A DNA stretch of 64,000 bases from Cardiocondyla obscurior (taxonomy: Eukaryota; Arthropoda; Insecta; Hymenoptera; Formicidae), in NCBI RefSeq assembly GCF_019399895.1, contig NC_091866.1, positions 4,323,501 to 4,387,500 of the forward strand, given 5' to 3'. Numbering within the stretch: the first letter of the stretch is position 1; every line of letters starts with the position of its first letter. Positions 55,401 through 64,000 of the stretch are shown here, piece by piece. The notes under the pieces are model-generated. The model saw nothing but the letters and a program-made list of their open reading frames with translations, was not told the origin of the DNA and ran no database searches. Made by a program: the position numbers and the translations under genes.

Positions 55401-57085
55401 CGTTTCAGAGAGATTTGATTGTGACGTTCACGCAGTCAAGTATTTGGCTCTTGAGTTTCAACTATGATTCCTGATATTACGAGGGAAAAATTATTTATAA
55501 AAAAAAAGACTTTTTTTTTAATGTCTGTAAAAGTTATAATAAAAAACAGCAAAAATCTACAAAGCTGTTAAAATGTAATTAAAAATAAATTACTGCGTTC
55601 TGCTTGTTACTTGTTACAATAACTAAATGACAAAATGCATAATTATTAATTATAAATTACAATTGTATTATTTAACATTATTTCAACTAGAGACATAAAA
55701 AAAAAATTTTCTAAAAAAAGAAAAAAAACGACTAATAAGATTGTGAGAAAATGTCTCGTTTATAAAAGTTATTCTAAACGTAAGCATTAATAGAATGTTT
55801 CATTGGAGGTGAAACATTACGAATTGACATAAATGAAACGTGATCCTTGTATCGACGTTCCTATTATTTCGTTTGAAATCCTAGATATTCATCGCGCATC
55901 GCAATGAAGATGGACGTGTCAGATATTCGTGGAACATAATCGATAAGCGCGAATCGTCTCCCCCTCCTCGACAAATCAACGTCGACGACAGATCATTTTC
56001 GGATATCGCATTGTGGCTTGTTTTTGCTTGTTCAACAAACTCTTGGCATGTAATTATAGCGCACCACTTTGTTCCCCCTTTTATTTCGCAAAATTTTATT
56101 AATAAAATTCATTAAATCATACGCACTCGACGTAACAAATTAATATAAATAAAGACGATTATCCGTTGAATTAATTCAGCGGTTATATCAATGAATGAAT
56201 TAATAGAAATCAAGCATTTAATTTTCGCTCAAGCATTAAGTCTTTAATAATTTTAATATCAAATCGACTTATCCTTACGTTCAAATTTTGATAATAACGA
56301 TAAGTATGCATATATCAGACGTGAGAGGAGTTAATCAATTTAACGATATTTTAACCGGCCGCTAGATTTACGCACTACAATGACTCGCAAAAGACATAAT
56401 GAGCGAAAACAATAATATTAGATAGCCCTGTCGATCAGCCGTCAGAAATCGCTAGTCTCGTCCCTCGGTTAACTCTAACAGCGTGCAAGCAACCTACACG
56501 CATCCGGAAATTTCAATCGAAACTCCATCAGTATCGATCGTACAGTTACCAGCAACATTCTCTGTTTGGCTAGTCGACGTAGTCCCGTTATAGGATCCGA
56601 AAGATGGGATATCAAAGGCAGAGAAAATGAGACAGGAAAGTGGAGAAAAAAGGGAACGGTAGAGGTCATTCCGCGATGTGTCGAGGATACAGAGTAAGAG
56701 AAAGAGAAAAAGAGAGTTCGATACCCTCTAAAATAATAAAGATTCCCAACAGAGCTTGTCCCCAAGTAATCACATAAATATTTGCGCCCGTCGGCAAATA
56801 GGCCATGCCCCCTTTCCAAAGAAAAATCAACGATCAATTTCTAAGCTTTCGTTCCGTAACCCACCACGGACCACGGGTCACGCATATGATTTATAAAAAT
56901 GTCCAAAATGGACTTGCGCTTTTGTAACGTGGAAAACGCAACAGAAACGAAAAAAATTCAAAGTATTCTTAATATGATGAAATTTTTATCCATCACACCG
57001 CAAACAACCACCGTCGAGTTTTCGAGCTTGCTCTTTTGCGAAATTTATTTCATCAAGCAGAATAAAAATACGTCTATTGTTTCTC

Positions 57086-57183
57086 TTTTTTTTTTTTTTT
57101 TTTTCTTTCTCTCTTTACTCGGGATGTTCGTTCAGATCACTCGGATCGTTGATAACCGCTGCGTAAAAAAAAAAAAAAAAAAA
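57086..57183. repeat. T19 and A19 inverted homopolymer pair
   Basis: T19 at 57086-57104 and A19 at 57165-57183 are equal in length and could pair, leaving a 60-nt loop of ordinary sequence. Confidence 0.8.
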
Positions 57184-57819
57184 TTGGAGTCACGTCAAAA
57201 GAACAATCACACCGCTGATGAAAACGAACACGCGTCTGACACGTCCTTTACACTCCGCGCGATGCGTGTCGGCGCTCGTAGGACATACGTCATTCGCGGA
57301 CCACTCGATTCGAAGATCGCGAAAGCCGTGACGTGACATCGCCTGACGGGAACAAGCGGGAATCGCATTAGCGTGTCACGCCATATACGCGTATCTCTAC
57401 GCAAGACTACGCGCCTTACCCGAGAAATGCGAAGGGATACGAAAATCGGGCTTCTAACGCCTCTGTTGTGCGCGAGTGGAATCGATCAAGGTGCAAGCAT
57501 ATACGTATGCGAAAGCCACATGGAAGGAGGCCAACGATCTTCCTGCATAATCGAATCTCGAGTTCTAATCGGATTTTCCGCCCTTCAGAATCGGAGGTCT
57601 TGAGTCATCAAGCTTGAAAAGAGCGCCTTTCCACGTTAATTTTTGTGTACTCTCCAGTCCGAACGCTCGCGAAGAATATTCGTGCGTGTCTAACTGACGA
57701 AAAGAGTAGTTTACTATTCTATCGGATAATATAATCAATAACTCGCGCAGCTCTCTCAAAGTTTCATTGTAAAATCATACCGACGTGGTGTTTGTCCATT
57801 CAAAAATATCTTTCCACAG

Positions 57820-57852
57820 ATGGAACAATTTTTTAGACTTCTATTGTTCCAT
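57820..57852. repeat. 10-bp perfect inverted repeat with 13-nt loop
   Basis: ATGGAACAAT at 57820-57829 and ATTGTTCCAT at 57843-57852 form a short hairpin. Confidence 0.8.
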
Positions 57853-59769
57853 GCAGATTAGAGATTAATATTTTAAAGAAAATTAATTAGTGATTTTTTT
57901 TTTATTTGATCAACATAAAACTATAGTAAGCTATCGAATGTTTTTCTTAAAAGATACTAATAATCTCTTTTTTTTAATTTAATAAAAATTATTACGTTAC
58001 GCGATACGCGAAAAAAAATGTTCGGGTTTTACCGTGATCACAAGCGCGTAAACGAAGATAACGCATCTGTGGCTGCAAATCGCGCCGTTTTACGCATGGT
58101 TAGTTTTTGACAGCGCAATTGTAACACAGTCTATCCACGTACGATCGCGTGCACGAGTGAGCATTTGGCGAAGACGGCGGATCACGTCCAATTGTTCCTT
58201 TGCGGCTACGAGAGATATTTGGCCGGCCCGATACCGTCTTACTATTCCAAAGAAATAGATTGGCATTTTCATCGGGATCACTTTGACCAGAAAGAATCTC
58301 CGCACAGAATTTCACGACACGGCAAATTATTTGCTTACGTAAAAACTTGTGTTTATTCTTGCTACAACACTCGGGTGTTGCTCGATAATTTTGCAACGGT
58401 CGGTGAACATTTTTATGTAAAAACGCGATAAATTCAATCTCATTTTCTTTTATGTAACTGTTTCTGTCAAAAAAAAAAAAAAAGTATCAAAGAGCGACAT
58501 AAATTCTTAACTATCTCATAAAAACATGACATTTGCCTATTTCAACAAATAAATACAATCTTCCACAGTGAAAATCCAACGAACGGTAACAGATGGTTTC
58601 GTGACTCGGGCATTAAGTTACAGTGAACTCTGAAGGGTGCGAGACACCTACTCCCCTTCGTTCAAAGAATTTAAGAGCTCTCTGGGGAAGAAAGGAGAAA
58701 TAGAGAGATCACGGCTCAAATTTAGAAATACGAATATTAAAAAGAATCATATATAAAAAACGAAACAGAAAAATTTAATAATTATCAAATAATCTATATT
58801 TCTTAATTAATATAGACAGGCAACAATTTTTTTTTTTTGGTTATTAGAATACAATTATAAAAAAAAAATGTCTACGATAATAATTAATAAAATAATAAAT
58901 AATTATTATTATGTAAATTTAGATCAATAAAAAACCAAAATTAATTTAATAATTTATATAAATCACGGAAAATAAAACGGACGCATAATCTTACCAAGCG
59001 TATATCTTATAAATAATAAAAATATCTACGAAATGTTTTACCATAAAAAATATTGCATAAAATTAATAATTTAAATACTTTCATTGATGCTATCTATATT
59101 TTGTCCATTAATTCTTAATTCAAACATTTAAATAAATATTATCCCGAATTTTAAATTAAAATATGTAAAAATTTTAGTAAGCAAGTTTATAATAATATAT
59201 TACACAAAAAATATTTATTTGGTACAATGGCTTTATCGATTTAATCGACGTATTTGTTTGAATTCGAACGAGTTAATTGCCCTACTTCGATAATACATAC
59301 ATATTCCGTTTTTGTATGTTCCCCCGCGCAATCGCTATCCACTTGTGCGAACAACGGATTCAAAGCTGGAAGGTACGAGCCCGTATCGAGATGGATAGGT
59401 TTCCTCCGAGAATAATAGCCGATCTCGTCAGAAGGAGTTATCCCCCAAGATCGAACCCGTAAAGCGTTGTTCGGCCGTCTCGAGTATCGAAGCCACTCCT
59501 ATCGTCCACCACGCGCTACTGACCCTGCGGTTGCGCCAAAATTGCATCAAACTTCTCGTCTTCGGGTTTCGCGCGCTCTCTACCTCTCAGTCCTCTTTCT
59601 CTCATGCAGATTGTCACACTCATTCATGTACACCTACGCCCCGCCGTAATTACGGCACCGGGCTATTGAAGCTCTAATCACGAAGCGACAACTGTCCTCT
59701 CGCTGTCTCCATACCTCTCTTTCTCCTTCCTCTACGGCCGCCATATCCCAGCGCCGGATCTCCTTTTCC

Positions 59770-60057
59770 CTATATCTTCCCTACCGCTATCCCTTGACAA
59801 CTACTTGGAACAGACGTGGACGACAAATGCAAGGCTCCTCGAGCTTCCGTCTTCCTCGAGTAGACATGTGTATGCGACTTGCTCGCGTCTTTGTGATTCG
59901 GAAGATCAAGCGAACCATTCATTAAGCGATTGAAATTGTCATTTAGAGAACGGTCGAACTTGTCATCGCATTGAATGAGCTTACAGATCTGTGAGACTAG
60001 GTAGCAGCCAGTACACTCGATCTCTGCCACCGTGTAATCAAATCGCTGGTACTCCGA
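59770..60057 (-). CDS. Candidate 3' terminal exon of an unidentified minus-strand gene
   Basis: On the minus strand a pyrimidine-rich tract ends CTTTTCATCCAG at 60058, with a branch-point-like TACTAAT about 55 nt upstream. After this acceptor the frame reads SEYQRFDYTVAEIECTGCYL, then VSQICKLIQCDDKFDRSLND, and continues 95 codons to a TAG at 59770. The amino-acid composition is balanced, unlike the arginine- and serine-rich readings typical of random frames here, and four cysteines are closely spaced. A donor-like T|GTAAGC occurs 73 nt in, so the exon could be shorter. I do not recognise the family and see no upstream exon before 64 kb. A pseudogene fragment is possible. Confidence 0.3.
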   Translation of the reverse strand, partial: SEYQRFDYTVAEIECTGCYLVSQICKLIQCDDKFDRSLNDNFNRLMNGSLDLPNHKDASKSHTHVYSRKTEARGALHLSSTSVPSSCQGIAVGKI

Positions 60058-63000
60058 CTGGATGAAAAGCGAAGTTGAATGAGAGAGGTCGAGATGAATC
60101 ATATACGCGGATTAGTATAAACGAACAGTATAAAATCTAGCCGTTTCCATTTACCAATACAGAGAAATAGAATTATTAAAAAAAAAATTGCGAATATTAC
60201 GCAAATTGGAATATTTTTATTTATATTATATTCTGAGCACCAGATTGAATTCTGATGGCACTTAATAAATTTAAAATGTTATTACTTTTTAATGCCTTAA
60301 TAATATTTGCATTTGTTACTAGACTTTGTGTGATATTTAAAATTATTCTTAATTGAATTAGTAAGAATGTCACTTACAAATGAAGGAGTTATAATTATTG
60401 AAAAAAAAAATTTTGTTATAATTAAAAAAAAAAAAAAATTACATTTTACAGCAGCAAAAATTTATCAGAAATTATTTGATCAACCACATCAAGCTTGTTA
60501 AAATTAAACTTATGTTCGTCTTATTAATTGTTAGTTGAATTTATCGACGTTCTCTGCGCCGATTATAATTGATCGTTATAAAGCTAATAAATGATAAAAT
60601 ATAAGATATTATTATATATTGTAGGTAAATTATTTCGAGATCTATTCAATTCAACCTATTGTGTAAATCGTATTAATATATAATTAGATCTTGATAAACG
60701 CTAATGAACACAGTCGGAGAGTCCTTCTTGATACTGATCAATAATGAACAATAATAAAGTACATCCGAAACGAATGATATCATTTGCTCGACGATACTTG
60801 AGCCGAATTCAATCAATAAGTGGGTCATTTTGTTATGTTATATTACAAACGAAATGTTATAGCTCATATTTCCACAAACCAATCATATGAAACCGCCAAT
60901 CGGAACGTATCAATATTTGAACAAGTATTTAGTTAAATAATTAAAAAAAGAAAAAAAAAAGAAAAAAATTACAACGTAATATAAATCAAAATTTTTCTGA
61001 AGAATTTTAATTTCTAACTCTGAGCTAGCTTGCAACGAAAAAAAGATTGCGAGTTATGCGAACGAGAAATTGGGATTCTTTCAAGCTATTTTTAATTTAC
61101 GATAGAAAGAATTTTTGCTCACAAAGTTTGTCTTGTCTATTTAAAAACTTTTGCGTTTCATATATTATATCGTATATAATTAGAACACTCTCTCGATTAA
61201 AAAATAATCGAACAGTCACGATTTAATCATTTAAATAGGGATATTAAATTAACGTCCCTTTGACAGTTTTTGCGTTTTGTGATATTTTTTTTTTTTTTTA
61301 TAAAACATGAAAAGCCACGTAATCGGCAAATTATTTTAAGAAAAGAGAACAGAAGGGGCAGATTAATTTAAATATTTTTCTCGACTCGCTCTCGCGCGGA
61401 AGCTAAGAAAAGAAGTCACTTGGAAATCTATATATAAATTGTTCGACTTTTCTGATCGACGTGATCAATATACATATAAAAAAAATGGAAAACCGAATGT
61501 GAAACTCGAGCTAGCGTACACTCAACTCTTATTCAGATAACTACTTTCGTGGCAAAGTCACCGTCGAACGATTCTCTTTTTCGAAAACGTTTCGAAATGT
61601 CCTCCTTTTGACGACGTCTCTGCGCCGCAGAAAGTTTAAGCTAAGCTGTCGGCATCGAGCTGTCGACGACGGCGACGACTCGCAAGACGTAAAGTCGGAT
61701 TTCGCGGTGGACGAGAGTCAATCAATGTAATTTACATAAATCCGAAGTGACGAGGTGGAAACACCGACGCAGAGATTCACCACATCGTCGAGATGATTTA
61801 CGCGCGGCTTTATCGCGCAATACATCAACGAAATCTTCATTCATTTTTCTTGCGTGTCACAACAAGGCTATCAATACTGTCAAGGCTTTGTCGACGTGCA
61901 TATCAATGCATCTCGCCCGCGGCTCGAAACAGCGAGGTACATGTATACCCGAAATAAATGCAACGCTCGGCCAAATGTTTGCGGTACAAATGGAACTTAC
62001 ACTGAAGGCTCTCGTCATACCAAATTGCGGTACATATTACAGGACGTAACTATTCAACGTATATCCCCTCGGTTTTAGCTTTACACGCACGCGCGTGTTG
62101 AGTTGCAAGTCCCGCGTACGCGGTACACGGGGACTCTTTTCAATTGTAAATCTCATTATTCGTATTCATCGGTGAGCTGATATTCCAGGTTCCAATTCCC
62201 AGCGAACGTTATTCCTACCGTAACAAGAATACTCCCCCGACGTGTAATTATCAGTAGCCAAGCATACGGCATAACCGACAAAAATGAATATAAATCGAAC
62301 TATTATTTGCTCAATAAAATTGTCGGTGTTTTCCCCTCTGAGATTTTCTTTTTTCTTTTTTTCTTTTTGTTACGTTTTTGTACGACTGGTTCTGCTGTTG
62401 CGCTTCAGTCGTGTTTCACGCTTCCCGACTTGAAAACTATGGTTATTATGTGCGTATGTGCGCGAAACAACGCGTAGCCGTTAATAAGCGAAAATATTGA
62501 AAAATGCCGCCGCGCGGAACCTTTGAAACGTACAATTTTTAATCCCTACGTGAGCGCTGCGTATTTCGCCAGTTGGAGAATTTTAGTCTGAAAATTAATG
62601 CGAATATTTAAACGTACGAGTGCATACAAGGTACTTATCAACAACGTCATTAACCATTAGCGCCATTACCGCGACTACCCATACGCGAATGCATTATTCG
62701 GCCCGTAATGCATCGCATGCCCATACGGAAAGCGGACGTGCGCTGTTAATTTTGTATTTTTTATCAACCCAGGTGCGATCACGAAAGACCTATTATGATT
62801 AGAGATATCTCTGGACTTGCGGATTATAATATGCCAAACTCTATTGCATACATTAAACCAGCGACATTTATGTTAATTTTTTTTTTTTTTTTTATAAAAC
62901 ATAAAACACACATAAACTAATAGACTTAACTTTAAATTTATGAACCTGATTAAATCTTGCATTTTAATATTTATTTCATTTAAGTATATTAAAGCAATTT

Positions 63001-63224
63001 TTTCATAATACTTTAACGAGTATTTCTGTATAAGTATGTGTAATACAGAGCTTACTCACTCGTTTAAGACAAATTTGCAAAAAGGTTCGCTCGTAATTAA
63101 AAAAATTAAACCAAGTATCAAACTAAGATTACTGCAATAGTACGAGACAAAAAGTTACTTCACTTTAAGAAAGTTAGGTAGATTAAAATTTTTTTTTTTT
63201 TTTTTTTTCGCAGTCTAATGGTAA
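60058..63224. other. AT-rich interval, no recognised gene
   Basis: About 3.2 kb of AT-rich sequence with A-tracts (60408-60440, 60943-60968) and T-tracts (61286-61299, 62876-62893). Slightly GC-richer DNA at 61640-62110 is open in two plus-strand frames, with no recognisable domain. Confidence 0.45.
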
Positions 63225-63362
63225 ATGCAGATAGAGTTTCCATGCTTGCAAGGATGTCCTTTTGAATTTCTAAAGTTTGTATCGCTACCAGATGCGCTTC
63301 CAAATACAGAAGCTTTCAATGAACAGCCATACATTGAATACGCCAACGAAATTAGCATTTAG
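63225..63362 (+). CDS. Candidate C-terminal exon or fragment resembling histidine acid phosphatase
   Basis: The plus strand has a T18 tract, CGCAG, and a second acceptor-like ATGCAG at 63230. The following frame reads IEFPCLQGCPFEFLKFVSLP, then DALPNTEAFNEQ, and ends in TAG at 63362. The spacing P-C-x(3)-C-P-[FL]-E followed by V and a later P matches the end of histidine acid phosphatases, where the two cysteines precede the terminal helix. Insect venom acid phosphatases belong to this family. The resemblance covers only about 20 residues. No catalytic RHGxRxP or HD exon was found upstream, so this may be a stray or decayed fragment. An ATG at 63225 could also start a 45-codon ORF. Confidence 0.3.
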   Translation: MQIEFPCLQGCPFEFLKFVSLPDALPNTEAFNEQPYIEYANEISI

Positions 63363-63368
63363 ATAATA

Positions 63369-63378
63369 TCTATATACG

Positions 63379-63425
<47 letters not shown>

Positions 63426-63432
63426 GTATATA
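63369..63432. repeat. (TA)n / TATG microsatellite
   Basis: A TA array with TATG and TACG variants at both ends, immediately after the candidate acid-phosphatase-like frame. Confidence 0.9.
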
Positions 63433-63447
63433 AGGCACTGGGATATC

Positions 63448-63680
63448 TGGTAGTGACTTAATCCTTCCAAGCCAAGTTGGAGCCTCTACGATGTCCCGGC
63501 CAGAATCTTGCCCAAGTTGCGGCCAAAGTGGTTAGGAGTTTGAGAAGCGGCCATGCAAATGTGTTAGTTGCATTCCGAGGCCGAGTTTTCCTTCGACTTG
63601 GCCGGAAACTTCCTTTAACGAGGAGGAAGGAGTTGAAGGTTGTTGCGCGAAGCTTCTTCCTTGCAACAAATTGAACGATT
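63448..63680. other. GC-richer block between two (TA)n arrays, possible repeat fragment
   Basis: About 230 bp rich in GGCC and CCAAGTT words (CCAAGTTGGAGCC, CCAAGTTGCGGCC), with an imperfect inverted repeat GGCCGAGT-ACTTGGCC. It contrasts with the TA arrays on both sides. A 65-codon plus-strand frame is open across it but shows no domain. It may be a fragment of a dispersed repeat. Confidence 0.3.
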
Positions 63681-63808
63681 CTACGCGCGCGATTGCCGGC
63701 ATTCTATAAAAAAAAATTTTCTGACCACTAGATAAAATATCGAAGTATCTTCATTGAAAGAAATGAATACGTACATCAATAGAAACAAAAAATATAGAAA
63801 GCAATCTG

Positions 63809-63811
<3 letters not shown>

Positions 63812-63867
<56 letters not shown>
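63812..63867. repeat. (AT)28 microsatellite
   Basis: A perfect AT dinucleotide array followed by a T run. The longest clean microsatellite in the window. Confidence 0.95.
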
Positions 63868-63875
<8 letters not shown>

Positions 63876-64000
63876 GTATGCATTTATTTCGCGATAGATA
63901 TGAATTGTACATTAAGCTTTAATCTTGATTTAACTTCTTGATTTAATTCCAAACTTTTATAGAATTTTAATATATGTATATTTTTGGATTACCTATAAAA

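Larger units (their letters stand above)
41531..59769. other. 18 kb upstream of the gene with no recognised gene
   Basis: This is AT-rich DNA with many A/G- and T-rich low-complexity tracts: 43073-43111, 43650-43672, 44899-44915, 47053-47073 (A21) and 53521-53560. An imperfect hairpin lies at 52364-52428. An inverted pair of 19-nt homopolymers lies at 57086-57183 and a 10-bp inverted repeat at 57820-57852. Open frames of 60-125 codons occur on both strands, but none shows a domain, a signal peptide or convincing splice context. Confidence 0.5.

Noticed and set aside
58290..58335. HDTANYLL reading on the plus strand as a possible acid phosphatase HD-motif exon for the 63.2 kb fragment
   Set aside because: The residues around HD do not fit the family motif, the frame stops immediately after it and has a stop shortly upstream; no splice sites fit.
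59430..59465. GGGTTCGATC on the minus strand as a tRNA T-arm
   Set aside because: Flanking bases do not form the 5-bp T stem, and no acceptor, D or anticodon arms are found at the right distance.
1..64000. CRISPR arrays, bacterial insertion sequences, operons
   Set aside because: No regularly spaced repeats and no prokaryotic gene organisation; the sequence is a eukaryotic intron-rich region.

Overview
This looks like a piece of an insect nuclear genome, most likely from a hymenopteran such as an ant. It is AT-rich, yet CpG dinucleotides are not depleted (CGCG-type words are common throughout). The one recognisable gene has short exons, GT-AG splice sites and introns up to about 17.5 kb. There are many (GA)n, (TA)n and poly(A)/(T) tracts. 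I see no bacterial-style operons, tRNAs, rRNAs or CRISPR arrays. The taxonomic call is inference from composition and gene structure.

The main content is one minus-strand gene running from about 40.28 kb to the left edge. Five coding exons can be joined with matching phases: 40277-40169, 22691-22474, 15994-15871, 7963-7814 and 5465-5316. Together they give 250 residues: a signal peptide followed by two tandem SUEL-type Gal_Lectin domains. This is the ectodomain plan of EVA1C, a heparin-binding receptor-like membrane protein linked to Slit and axon guidance in animals studied so far. The transmembrane and cytoplasmic EVA1 part is not visible and should lie left of the window or in short exons below 5.3 kb that I cannot identify. 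Each lectin domain is a two-exon module bounded by phase-1 introns.

The introns (2.3, 7.9, 6.5 and 17.5 kb) are mostly low-complexity AT-rich DNA with a few CpG-rich islands. The clearest islands are at 28.2-28.46 kb and 35.5-36.1 kb. A 57-codon minus-strand small ORF lies at 23.5-23.7 kb. About 40.28-41.53 kb, just upstream of exon 1, is CpG-rich and is the natural promoter candidate.

From 41.5 to 64 kb no gene can be named with confidence. Two exon-like pieces stand out. A minus-strand segment at 59770-60057 sits behind a good acceptor and branch-point-like sequence. A plus-strand segment at 63225-63362 has a predicted peptide resembling the cysteine-containing C-terminal end of histidine acid phosphatases (the family that includes insect venom acid phosphatase). 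The far right end is dominated by two (TA)n arrays around a compositionally different block of about 230 bp.
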